Positions 17,538 to 25,744 of a stretch of DNA of 64,000 nt are shown here, piece by piece. The DNA lies in contig DATMYF010000062.1 in assembly GCA_035561075.1 (NCBI GenBank), positions 1-64,000 of the forward strand. Direction: 5' to 3'. The stretch is from JAMCRM01 sp035561075 (GTDB lineage: Bacteria > Acidobacteriota > Terriglobia > Bryobacterales > Bryobacteraceae). The stretch's first letter is position 1, and each line of letters opens with the position of its first letter. The position numbers and the translations under genes are program-made. Under the pieces are notes generated by a model. That model did no database searches and was not told the DNA's origin. It was given only the letters and a program-made list of their open reading frames with translations.

Positions 17538-18152
17538 ATGCCGCTCGAATTTCATCGCCGCGCGTGTGTGCGGCCCGGCCGCCTGGGCATCCTGCCTGGC
17601 ACCTTCAATCCGCCCACGGTGGCGCATCTGGCGCTGGCACGCGCCGCCCTGACCGTGACGGACGAGGTGCTCTTCGTGCTGCCAAGGGTGTTCCCGCATA
17701 AGCGGTACGAAGGCGCGGATTTCGCGGCGCGGGTGCGGATGCTCGAAGCCGCGTTGGCAGGGGAGCCGCGCTGTTCCATCGGGAGCACCGGGGGCGGGCT
17801 GTTCATCGACATCGCCCGCGACTGCCGGGAGGTGTACGGTTTGGAGACGCGGCTGTCGTTTCTGTGCGGGCGGGATGCCGCGGAGCGCATCGTGAACTGG
17901 GATTACGGGAAGCCTGGGGCAATCCGGGAGATGCTGGAGGTCTTCGACCTGCTGGTGGCTTGCCGGGGCGGCCCTTACGAGCCGCCGCCGGACGTGGCCG
18001 GATGCGTCGAGACTCTGGTGCTGACGGGCGGGCACGACGGCATCTCCGCCACCGAGGTGCGCCGCCGCGCAGCCGCCGGGGAACCCTGGGAGGCGCTGGT
18101 TCCGCCCGCCATCGTGCCGCTTGTGCGGGAAATCTACTTGCCGCCCGCGTAG
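17538..18152 (+). CDS. NadD-like nucleotidyltransferase
   Basis: 204 residues. The N-terminal nucleotide-binding motif is GILPGTFNPPTVAHLALARA. It corresponds to the GxFxPxHxGH pattern of nicotinate-nucleotide adenylyltransferase, but the first His of HxGH is Thr and the Gly is Ala. The C-terminal ISATEVRRR matches the ISSTxxR motif. SFLCGRDAAERIVNWDYG matches the family's mid-region. NadD makes deamido-NAD from NaMN and ATP. The altered HxGH makes a divergent paralogue with another substrate possible. It starts 4 bp after the fucosidase and its last 19 bp overlap the convergent DUF6807 gene. Confidence 0.75.
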   Translation: MPLEFHRRACVRPGRLGILPGTFNPPTVAHLALARAALTVTDEVLFVLPRVFPHKRYEGADFAARVRMLEAALAGEPRCSIGSTGGGLFIDIARDCREVYGLETRLSFLCGRDAAERIVNWDYGKPGAIREMLEVFDLLVACRGGPYEPPPDVAGCVETLVLTGGHDGISATEVRRRAAAGEPWEALVPPAIVPLVREIYLPPA

Positions 18153-19102
18153 GCCTTGTAGAGCCCTGCGATGCCCGCGGTATTCACGTCGCCGGGGTGG
18201 ATCACCACGCGGTAGCGGAAGCGCAGGCGCTTGCCTGGCTCCAGGACGATGTCGCCGTTCTTCGATTTGTCGCGCTCGAAATCGGCCACGCCGAAGGGGT
18301 TGGCGGCGAAGAGGCCGTAGGACCGGGAGTGCCAGTAGGTGGGGTGCCGCGGGTTCCCGGGGTGGTCCATAATGGCAATCCCGACGGGTTCGCCGTGGAC
18401 GGTTCCGAAGTAGTCCACCCATTCGGCGCGAGTGCCCCAAACCTGCTTTTCGGTCTCCTTACCGGTGGAGGCGACCATCTTGCCGTTGCGCTTGGGCGCG
18501 GGGATGTTCTTGGGCTGGTTCTCTTCGAGCTCCGGCGCCAGGCGGACGGCAAAGGTGCCTTCCTTGGTATCCCCGAAGGTGACGCGTTCACGGGCCGTGA
18601 GGGTGATGTCGAAGTCGATGGTGCGCAGCTTGGGGTCCTCGTAGAAAACCATTCGGCGCTGCTCATGAAGCAGGGTCTGGCCTCCCGCGGTCCAATCGAA
18701 GCCGGCCTCGATGACGCCGGATTCCTTGCCGCCTTTCGCCTTCTTTACCTCGGTCAAAACGATTTTGCCGCGGCCCTTGCCGACGCCTTTCTGGCTCTCC
18801 TCGTTGGCCCAGAAATCGTAACCGTTGACCACCCCGTGGGTGAACCACAAGCCGCGATGGTGGACGTGGTCGTGGGCTTCCCCGGGGATATCGGATTGCA
18901 TGGGGTACCCTCGGGTCACCACCGTGCCGGTGGCCGCGCGCAACGGCGCCAGGTAGGGCTTGTTCGTGCCGGGGCCGATGTGGAACTCCGTGAAGGGCTT
19001 GCCATCGATGGCCACGGAGATCTTTTCAGAGCCCTGTCGCGCGATCTCCACCTGGGCGCAGAGCGGCAGCGCGAGGGCCGCCAGACACAGAAGCTGTTTC
19101 AT
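18134..19102 (-). CDS. Secreted DUF6807 (PmoA-like) protein
   Basis: About 322 residues. The ATG at 19102 begins a signal peptide (MKQLLCLAALALPLCAQ); an ATG at 19111 is the alternative. The family pattern is FTEFHIGPGTNKPYLAPLRA, then PGEAHDHVHHRGLWFTHG and WVDYFGTVHGEPVGIAIMDHPGNPRHP, ending YWHSRSYGLFAANPFG. The His-rich HDHVHHRG segment is conserved in this family and might bind metal. The family is sometimes labelled PmoA after methane monooxygenase by misannotation; no oxygenase role is implied. It recurs near exported sugar isomerases and oxidoreductases. It overlaps the NadD-like gene tail-to-tail. Confidence 0.82.
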   Translation of the reverse strand: MKQLLCLAALALPLCAQVEIARQGSEKISVAIDGKPFTEFHIGPGTNKPYLAPLRAATGTVVTRGYPMQSDIPGEAHDHVHHRGLWFTHGVVNGYDFWANEESQKGVGKGRGKIVLTEVKKAKGGKESGVIEAGFDWTAGGQTLLHEQRRMVFYEDPKLRTIDFDITLTARERVTFGDTKEGTFAVRLAPELEENQPKNIPAPKRNGKMVASTGKETEKQVWGTRAEWVDYFGTVHGEPVGIAIMDHPGNPRHPTYWHSRSYGLFAANPFGVADFERDKSKNGDIVLEPGKRLRFRYRVVIHPGDVNTAGIAGLYKAYAGGK

Positions 19103-19127
19103 GTGAGACATTGCATCACAGGGACAC

Positions 19128-20303
19128 ATGCTACGGCAATTCGTGAAGTGGATCGGGAGTGGCGAGAAAACGCCTGCACAAGCGATGGCTTTGTGCCTGG
19201 AGCGCATCGCGACGCGAGACGGCGAAGTGCTCGCGTGGGTGGAGGCGGCGCCGCGGGTGCCCTCGTGCGAGGGGCCGCTTTCCGGCGTGCCGTTCGGCGC
19301 CAAGGACATTTTCGAAACGCGCGGGATGGCAACCGAGTACGGGTCGCCGCTGTTCGAGGGGCGAAAGGGCGAGCGCGACGCGGCGCTCGTGAGCCATCTC
19401 ATGGCAAAGGGCGCGGTGCTGATGGGGAAGACCCGGACCACGCCGTTCGCCTACCTGGATCCGGCGCCGACCAGGAATCCACGGGCTCCGGGGCGCACGC
19501 CGGGCGGCAGTTCCAGCGGGTCCGCGGCGGCGGTGGCGGCCGGGATGGTGCCGTTTGCGCTGGGCACGCAGACGCAGGGCTCGGTGATACGGCCGGCGGC
19601 CTTCTGCGGGGTGGTGGGGTTCAAGCCGACGTTCGCCAAGCTGCCGATGGAGGGGGTACTGGGGTTCGCTCCATCGCTCGATGCCGCGGGCTTGTTTACC
19701 GAAACCGCCGCGGATATGCAGGTGCTGTGGGAGCGTGCAGGGTGGGGAAGCCGGGTGCCTCCGCCCAGGCGCGCCGCGTGGTTCGCATGTTACGACGCGC
19801 CCGACGCTCTCCATCGGCTGCGCGCCGCGGGATGGGGAATTGATGTCATCGACACGCCTCCGGAGTTCGCTGCTCTGCTCGCTGCCGTCCGGCTGATCAA
19901 CGATTACGAGGGAGCCCGCACGCACCGCGCGCTGTGGGAGCGGCACGGGGCGGCTATCGGGCTGAAGCTCGCCGCCATGGTCGAAAGCGGTCTGAGCATT
20001 CCCGAGGAACGATACCGCGCGGCGCTCGACTGCGTTAAGATCGGAAAACAGAAAATGGCTGTATTGTTCCGCCACTATCCGGTGGTGATGACGCCCGCCG
20101 CTCCGGGTCCGGCGCCCGAGGGACTGGCCTCTACCGGCGACTCCCGGATGAACGCGCCGTGGACCGGACTGGGGGTGCCGGCCATCACGGTGCCGCTGCC
20201 GGTGGAAGGTCCACCACTGGGGCTTCAGATGACCGTCGGGGCCGGGGAGGACGACCTGTTGCTGGCCGCTGCCGTGGAGGTGGAACACTGCTTCACGCGC
20301 TAG
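19128..20303 (+). CDS. Amidase-signature family amidohydrolase
   Basis: 391 residues. The Ser-cisSer-Lys triad is visible: Lys in SGVPFGAKDIFETRG, the cis-Ser in PGGSSSGSAAAVAAG, and the nucleophile Ser in LGTQTQGSVIRPAAFCG, which is followed by GFKPTF. The protein is shorter than most amidases (about 450-500), mainly because of a compressed C-terminal half. It has no signal peptide and lacks signs of being a GatA subunit (no gatB or gatC nearby). The substrate is unknown. The NCS2 purine permease overlaps its 3' end, which suggests a purine or ureide amide as substrate; this is inference. Confidence 0.88.
   Translation: MLRQFVKWIGSGEKTPAQAMALCLERIATRDGEVLAWVEAAPRVPSCEGPLSGVPFGAKDIFETRGMATEYGSPLFEGRKGERDAALVSHLMAKGAVLMGKTRTTPFAYLDPAPTRNPRAPGRTPGGSSSGSAAAVAAGMVPFALGTQTQGSVIRPAAFCGVVGFKPTFAKLPMEGVLGFAPSLDAAGLFTETAADMQVLWERAGWGSRVPPPRRAAWFACYDAPDALHRLRAAGWGIDVIDTPPEFAALLAAVRLINDYEGARTHRALWERHGAAIGLKLAAMVESGLSIPEERYRAALDCVKIGKQKMAVLFRHYPVVMTPAAPGPAPEGLASTGDSRMNAPWTGLGVPAITVPLPVEGPPLGLQMTVGAGEDDLLLAAAVEVEHCFTR
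20276..20281 (+). promoter_or_regulatory. Shine-Dalgarno GGAGGT fixing a CTG start
   Basis: GGAGGT lies inside the amidase 3' end, exactly 6 bp before CTG at 20288. No ATG, GTG or TTG in the permease frame lies between here and the first transmembrane segment. This site therefore argues that translation begins at CTG. Confidence 0.6.
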
Positions 20304-21595
20304 AACGCTACTTCGAATTCGACGCCCTCGGGACCAACTGGCGCACGGAGGTGCTGGCCGGGTTCACCACCTTTATCACGATGGCGTACATCGTCTTCGT
20401 GAACCCGTCGATCTTGGCGGAAACGGGGATGCCGGTGGCCGCAGTGACGGCCGCCACCTGTCTTTCGGCGGCGTTCGGGAGCCTCATGATGGGCGCGTTC
20501 GCCCGCTATCCCATCGCGCTCGCGCCGGGGATGGGACTCAACGCTTACTTCACCTACACGGTCGTGAAGGCCATGGGGGTGCCCTGGCAGGCGGCGCTCG
20601 GGGCGGTGTTCATCTCCGGGGTGGCGTTCTTCCTGCTCACCTTTATAGGGCTGCGGCAATTGATTCTGCGGGCCATCCCGTACGAACTCTACGCCGCGGT
20701 GGCCGGCGGGGTGGGGCTGTTCATCGCGCTGATCGGGTTCCGCAATTCGGGGATCGTGGTGCCGGACCAGGCCACGATGGTCGCGATGGGCAACTTGCGG
20801 GAGCCCCATACGCTGCTGGCGGTCGGCGGACTGCTGATCACCGCCGCGCTGCTGGTATGGCGCGTGCGGGCGGCCATGCTGCTGGGCATCCTGGCGACCA
20901 CCGCGATCGGGTTTGCCGCCGGGATAGTGAAGTGGCAGCCGCAGCCTTACGCCTTGGGGGAGTTGTGGGCCACGGCGTTCCAGTTGGATGTGCGGTCGGC
21001 CTTTGGGCTGGGCTTCCTGGAGATCGTCTTCGTGTTCCTGTTCATCGACCTCTTCGATAACATCGGGACACTCGTGGCGGTGGGGAAGAAGGCGCAGTTG
21101 TTCGATGCGGCCCACAGCATTCCGCGGATCAATCGCATTTTGTATTCGGACGCGAGTGCCACGGTGGTAGGGTCGCTCACCGGGACCTCGACCGTGGTGA
21201 GCTACATCGAGAGCGCCGCCGGGGTGGCGGCGGGCGGGCGCAGCGGGGTCACCGCAGTGGTGACGGGGCTGCTGTTCGTGCTGGCGCTTTTCATCGCGCC
21301 GGCGCTGGGAGTGATCCCTTCTGCGGCCACGGCTCCGGCGCTGGTCATCGTTGGGAGCATGATGGTTTCGACCGTCAGCGAGATCGACTGGAGCAATCCG
21401 GAGGTGGGGATTCCGGCGTTCCTCACCATGATGGCGATGCCCTTGACGTTCAGCATCGCCAACGGACTGGCGTTCGGGTTCACCACCTACACGCTGCTGA
21501 AATTGGCGCGCGGCAAGTTCCGGGAAGTGAACTGGTTTGTGTATGCCCTGACGGCGCTGTTCATCCTGCGGTTCGCGTGGCTCGGCCGCGGCTGA
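20288..21595 (+). CDS. NCS2-family purine permease (AzgA-like)
   Basis: About 435 residues if started at CTG 20288, the usual length for AzgA-type guanine/hypoxanthine permeases. The start is chosen by GGAGGT 6 bp upstream and by the family N-terminus (LERYFEFDALGTNWRTEVLAG). The next in-frame Met lies past the first conserved segment (FTTFITMAYIVFVNPSIL). Other NCS2 motifs are APGMGLNAYFTY, FVFLFIDLFDNIGTLVAVGKKA and GTSTVVSYIESAAGVAAGGRSG. About 12-14 hydrophobic helices are evident. It imports purines using the proton gradient across the inner membrane. It overlaps the amidase by 16 bp, so the two are probably translationally coupled. Confidence 0.92.
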   Translation: MLHALERYFEFDALGTNWRTEVLAGFTTFITMAYIVFVNPSILAETGMPVAAVTAATCLSAAFGSLMMGAFARYPIALAPGMGLNAYFTYTVVKAMGVPWQAALGAVFISGVAFFLLTFIGLRQLILRAIPYELYAAVAGGVGLFIALIGFRNSGIVVPDQATMVAMGNLREPHTLLAVGGLLITAALLVWRVRAAMLLGILATTAIGFAAGIVKWQPQPYALGELWATAFQLDVRSAFGLGFLEIVFVFLFIDLFDNIGTLVAVGKKAQLFDAAHSIPRINRILYSDASATVVGSLTGTSTVVSYIESAAGVAAGGRSGVTAVVTGLLFVLALFIAPALGVIPSAATAPALVIVGSMMVSTVSEIDWSNPEVGIPAFLTMMAMPLTFSIANGLAFGFTTYTLLKLARGKFREVNWFVYALTALFILRFAWLGRG

Positions 21596-21723
21596 AGAAT
21601 TCTTTATAGTACCGGGGGCTGGGTGAGTACCGGGGCCGTACCGGCAGTTCCGTACTATTGTAGGCACGCCGAATCTCCCGTATTCTGACTTTGGGTTTGC
21701 CTTCGCGCTCCTTATTGGTTGCG

Positions 21724-21754
21724 ACCTGCGCCGTTCGTCAGCGGCGCAGGTTTT
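21724..21754 (+). terminator. Intrinsic terminator-like hairpin
   Basis: A perfect 10 bp stem (ACCTGCGCCG at 21724-21733 with CGGCGCAGGT at 21742-21751), an 8-base loop, then a short T-run. It lies 130 bp past the permease stop and about 65 bp before the histidine kinase start. It could end the purine operon or attenuate the kinase transcript. Confidence 0.7.
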
Positions 21755-21820
21755 CTTGCCTCCAGCCGACAATTCCGTGACATCCCTGCGGCTGATTTCC
21801 ATAGAATAGAATCAGTTACC

Positions 21821-23704
21821 ATGCGTGCTCCGGGCCATCGCCGGCAGGTGTTGTTGTTCCTGGCTGCCATCCTGGCGCCTTGCCTGCTCCTGGTGGGACT
21901 GAGCCTGCGGATGATCGGGCAGGAGCGGGAATTGGCGGAAAAGCGCCGGTCGGACGAACGGCGGCTGGTCGCCAACCGCATCCGGCAGGAATTGCTGGCA
22001 CGGTTGGAGCGCATCAAGCTGGAAGAGGCGGGCGCGGCGCGGCGGCTGTCGTCCCAACCCCCTCCCCCGGAAGTCGCACTGGTGGCCTGGCTACGGGACG
22101 GCAAACTGGCAATGCCCTGGGAGACAGAGAAGCCGGAGGCTCGCTTCACGGGCGCTTTCGGGGAGGCGTTGCGAGAGGGCGAGCGGCTGGAGTTCGTAGC
22201 GGGCAGTGCCGCCGCGGCGCTTCCGCACTATCAGCGTGCGCTGCGGGAGGCGGGCGAGCCCGGGGAGCGTGCCTACGCCCGGCTGCTGCGTGCGCGGGCA
22301 CTTGAAAAGACCGGACGTACCGCTGAGGCGCTGGCGGATTTCCGCGTCCTGCTCGCCGTGGGGCAGGGGATTCACGATGAGGAGGGGGTTCCGCTGCAAT
22401 TGCTGGCGGCGGAGCGGCTGGCGGGCGCGGGGGCGGATCGCACAGCCGTCCTGGAGGCCACACAACGCGCGTTGAACGGCCGACAGTGGCTGCCGCCCAC
22501 GGCGTGCTATACGGCGTCCATCGTGGGGGATAAGTTGGGGGCGGCGGAACTAAAGGCGGAAGTGGCGGCGCGCATCCGGCGCACCGGGCAGGCGCTGGGC
22601 CTGGAGGCCGACTATGCCCGGCTGGGGTTGCGTGACGGGGTGTGGGTGACGTACGGGGAGGATCCCTGGCTGGTGAGCGCGGTGCCAGGCATCATGGTGA
22701 TCGCGGTGCGCGCCGCGGATGTGTTTGGCGCGTTCGCCACCCAATTCACCGCTGCGGAGCCGAGCATTTCCGGGCTGCGCTTCCTCACCTCCGGCCAGAC
22801 AGGCGGGGAGTTGCTGGGCGAGAGCTTTCCCGGGCTGAAAGCGGCGTTCACGGTGACGTCGGACGGCGTGGGGTTGAATCGCGAAGTGCTGCAACGCCGC
22901 TTCACGTATGCAGTCATGCTGGTGGTGCTGTGCGCGGCGCTCTACGGCGCCTACCTGCTGTGGCGCGATTTGAATCGCGAGATGCAGCTTGCGGGGTTGC
23001 AGGCGCAGTTCGTCTCCAATGTATCGCACGAGCTGAAGACGCCCCTGACGGCGATCCGGATGTTCGCGGAAACCCTGCAGATGGGACGGTCGCGGGATGC
23101 GGAGGCGCAGACCGAGTACCTGGATACGATCGTCAGCGAGTGCGAGCGGTTGTCGCGCCTGGTGGACGGCGTCCTGACGTTCTCGAAAATGGAGCAGGGC
23201 AAGAAGACCTACCGGTTCCGTCCGGTGAAGCTGGCAGACTCGGTGCGAGCCGCCGCGCGGGCCATGGAGTATCCGCTCCGGCAGCATGGCTTCGAGCTGC
23301 GGGTGGATGTGGACGATGCGCTGCCGCCGGTGCGCGCGGACCACGACGCCATCGAGCAGGCCGTGCTCAACCTGCTGAGCAACGCCATGAAGTACTCTGG
23401 GGAGCGCCGTGAGATCGAGCTGCGGGTGCTGCGGATCAACGGGGACGCGGCCATTCAGGTGCGCGATTATGGCCTGGGGATCGCCGCCGCGGAACAGGGC
23501 CGCATCTTCGAGAAGTTTTACCGCGCCGCCACGCCGGAGAACCAGCACATCCCGGGCACCGGGCTGGGGCTGACGCTGGTGGCGCAGATCGTTCGCGCGC
23601 ACAGCGGGCGCGTGGAGGTCCAGAGCGCCCCGGGCGAGGGCAGCACGTTTTCGATCCGGCTGCCGCTCGAGAGCGGGGCCGCCGCGGAGAAGGCATCGGT
23701 ATGA
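21821..23704 (+). CDS. Membrane sensor histidine kinase with large TPR-like sensor region
   Basis: 627 residues from the ATG at 21821. TM1 is about residues 10-30 (VLLFLAAILAPCLLLVGL) and TM2 about 365-385 (YAVMLVVLCAALYGAYLLW). The 330-residue extracytoplasmic region contains helix pairs with TPR character (AALPHYQRALREAGEPGERA, RAGALEKTG-type turns, EALADFRVLLAVG). This is unusual for a sensor. The kinase core has the H-box FVSNVSHELKTPLTAI, N-box EQAVLNLLSNAMKYS, and G-boxes DYGLGI and GTGLGLTLV. The downstream response regulator overlaps by 4 bp (ATGA), so the pair is translationally coupled. The signal is unknown. Confidence 0.92.
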   Translation: MRAPGHRRQVLLFLAAILAPCLLLVGLSLRMIGQERELAEKRRSDERRLVANRIRQELLARLERIKLEEAGAARRLSSQPPPPEVALVAWLRDGKLAMPWETEKPEARFTGAFGEALREGERLEFVAGSAAAALPHYQRALREAGEPGERAYARLLRARALEKTGRTAEALADFRVLLAVGQGIHDEEGVPLQLLAAERLAGAGADRTAVLEATQRALNGRQWLPPTACYTASIVGDKLGAAELKAEVAARIRRTGQALGLEADYARLGLRDGVWVTYGEDPWLVSAVPGIMVIAVRAADVFGAFATQFTAAEPSISGLRFLTSGQTGGELLGESFPGLKAAFTVTSDGVGLNREVLQRRFTYAVMLVVLCAALYGAYLLWRDLNREMQLAGLQAQFVSNVSHELKTPLTAIRMFAETLQMGRSRDAEAQTEYLDTIVSECERLSRLVDGVLTFSKMEQGKKTYRFRPVKLADSVRAAARAMEYPLRQHGFELRVDVDDALPPVRADHDAIEQAVLNLLSNAMKYSGERREIELRVLRINGDAAIQVRDYGLGIAAAEQGRIFEKFYRAATPENQHIPGTGLGLTLVAQIVRAHSGRVEVQSAPGEGSTFSIRLPLESGAAAEKASV

Positions 23705-24381
23705 GTGTGATTCTGGTAGTGGAAGACGATCCGGCCATCCTGCGGGGATTGGCGGATAACCTGAAGTTCGAATCCTACGACGTCCTCACGGCGGCAGACG
23801 GCGATACGGGCTACCGGATGGCGCGGGAGAAGAAGCCCGACCTGATCGTGCTGGACCTGATGCTGCCGCGCATGAGCGGTTACGAGGTCTGCCGCAAGCT
23901 GCGCGGCGAGGGATTGCAGGTGCCCATCCTGATGCTGACGGCGCGGGGCGAGGAGGCGGACCGAGTCCTGGGGCTCGACCTCGGGGCCGACGATTACATG
24001 TCCAAGCCCTTCTCCGTGCGGGAACTGCTGGCGCGCATCCGGGCGATCCTGCGGCGCGCGCAGCCGGAGCGGGCGATGCCGGATGAACTGCGCTTCGACG
24101 ACGTGGCGGTGGACTTCCGCTCCTGGGAGGCCGCGCGCGCCGGCGAGCCGCTGGAGATGACCCGCAAGGAGTTCAGCGTGCTGCGATACCTTGCCTCACG
24201 GGCGGGCGAGGTAGTGACGCGAGACGAACTGCTGAACGAGGTCTGGGGATATGAGAACTACCCCACCACACGCACGGTGGACAATCACATCGCCGGGCTG
24301 CGGACCAAGCTGGAGCGCAATCCCGCCGAGCCCTTGCATCTGCGTACGGTGCACGGGGTGGGGTACAAGTTCGTGAAATAG
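23701..24381 (+). CDS. OmpR/PhoB-family response regulator
   Basis: 226 residues. The receiver domain is at 1-120, with the acidic pair in LVVEDDPAIL, phospho-acceptor Asp52 in LIVLDLMLPRMSG, the conserved Thr in ILMLTARGE and Lys in YMSKPFSVREL. A winged-helix output domain covers about 130-226 (TRKEFSVLRYLASRAGEVVT, TVDNHIAGLRTKLE, TVHGVGYKFV). It starts in the last codons of the upstream sensor kinase (overlap ATGA) and is its cognate regulator. It is expected to activate or repress sigma-70 promoters as a dimer. It converges with the NtrC-type gene only 7 bp away. Confidence 0.96.
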   Translation: MSVILVVEDDPAILRGLADNLKFESYDVLTAADGDTGYRMAREKKPDLIVLDLMLPRMSGYEVCRKLRGEGLQVPILMLTARGEEADRVLGLDLGADDYMSKPFSVRELLARIRAILRRAQPERAMPDELRFDDVAVDFRSWEAARAGEPLEMTRKEFSVLRYLASRAGEVVTRDELLNEVWGYENYPTTRTVDNHIAGLRTKLERNPAEPLHLRTVHGVGYKFVK

Positions 24382-24388
24382 GGAGCGG

Positions 24389-25744
24389 CTACCGGGATAT
24401 CTCGTAGCGCTTGATCTTTTCGTAGAGCGTGGAGCGGTCGATGCCCAGCACGGCGGCCGCTTCCTTGATATTGCCGCGGGTGCGTTCGAGGGTCGCCTCA
24501 ATGGCCTGCTTCTCCAGGTCGTGGAGGGTCATGTTCGCCGGCACCGTCCAGTTCTTCTTCCCGTTCTGCGTGCGCAGGAAGGTGAAGTCCGTCTCCGTCA
24601 GGATGTGGCCGCGGCAGGTGACGATGGCGCGCTCGATGGCGTTTTCGAGTTCCCGCACGTTGCCGGGCCAGTCGCTGTCGAGCAGCATTTCGAGCGCGCT
24701 GTCGGAAATGGCGGAAATGTCCTTGCCCAGTTCGGGCGCCAGCCGGCCGACGAAGTGGCGCGCCAGCAGGGGGATGTCCTCGCGGCGTTCGCGCAGCGGC
24801 GGCAGCCGGATTTCGATCACGTTGAGGCGGTAGAAGAGGTCGTCGCGGAAGCGGCCCTCTTCGACGGCCTGGCGCAGATCCACGTGGCTGGCGGCGATCA
24901 CCCGCACATCCACCTTGATCTCCTCGGATCCGCCGACGCGGTAGAAACTGCGTTCCTGGAGCACTCGCAGCAGGTCCACCTGGAGTTTGCCGGAGATGTC
25001 GCCGATTTCGTCGAGGAAGAGGGTGCCGCCGTCGGCCAGTTCGAACTTGCCCTTCTTCTGCTGGGAAGCGCCGGTGAAGGAGCCCTTCTCGTAGCCGAAG
25101 AGTTCGGATTCGAGCAGCGTTTCCGCAAGCGCCGCACAAGAGACAGCCACGAAGGGGCGCCGCGCGCGGTCCCCCGAGTTGTGGATGGCGCGGGCCACCA
25201 GTTCCTTCCCGGTGCCGCTGTCGCCGTGGATCAGGACGGTGCTGCGCATGCTTGCCACCTGGCGGGTGAGCTCGAAAATGTCAAGCATGCGTGGGTTCTT
25301 GCTGATGATGTCGTGAAACTGGTATTGCCGTGTGAGCTTTTTGCGCAGGATGAGGTTTTCGCGCTGGAGGTTTTTCACCTTGATGATGCGGCCCACCAGC
25401 AGGGAGATCTCCTCCGGGTTACACGGCTTGACGATGTACTCCTGCGCGCCCTCCTTCATGGCGGTAATGGCGGTATCGACGGTGGCGTAGGCGGTGATAA
25501 TAATGACGGAGGCTTCCGGGCGCAAACGCCGGATCTCGATCATCGTTTCGATGCCGTCCATGCCGCCGGGCATCTTCAGGTCGACGAAGTAGATGGCGTA
25601 GTCGTTGGCGCGCGCCTTCTCCAGGGCTTCGGCGCCGGAAGAGGCGGTGTCCACGCCGTAGCCGTCCTCGCGCAGCCAGGCGGCCAGCGACTCGCACATG
25701 ATCTCTTCGTCGTCGACGACCAGGATTTCCCAATGCCTCTTCAT
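24389..25744 (-). CDS. NtrC-family sigma-54-dependent response regulator
   Basis: 451 residues. The receiver carries Asp55 (IYFVDLKMPGG) as phospho-acceptor. The AAA+ domain has Walker A GDSGTGKE, the sigma-54 contact loop as GSFTGA (canonical GAFTGA with Ala to Ser), Walker B GGTLFLDEIGD, and the arginine-finger region FRDDLFYRLNVIEIRLPPLR. A Fis-type HTH ends it (NIKEAAAVLGIDRSTLYEKI). It opens sigma-54 promoters after phosphorylation by the neighbouring haem-c sensor kinase, with which it overlaps by 4 bp. rpoN itself is in this window (44553-46127). Confidence 0.96.
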   Translation of the reverse strand: MKRHWEILVVDDEEIMCESLAAWLREDGYGVDTASSGAEALEKARANDYAIYFVDLKMPGGMDGIETMIEIRRLRPEASVIIITAYATVDTAITAMKEGAQEYIVKPCNPEEISLLVGRIIKVKNLQRENLILRKKLTRQYQFHDIISKNPRMLDIFELTRQVASMRSTVLIHGDSGTGKELVARAIHNSGDRARRPFVAVSCAALAETLLESELFGYEKGSFTGASQQKKGKFELADGGTLFLDEIGDISGKLQVDLLRVLQERSFYRVGGSEEIKVDVRVIAASHVDLRQAVEEGRFRDDLFYRLNVIEIRLPPLRERREDIPLLARHFVGRLAPELGKDISAISDSALEMLLDSDWPGNVRELENAIERAIVTCRGHILTETDFTFLRTQNGKKNWTVPANMTLHDLEKQAIEATLERTRGNIKEAAAVLGIDRSTLYEKIKRYEISR

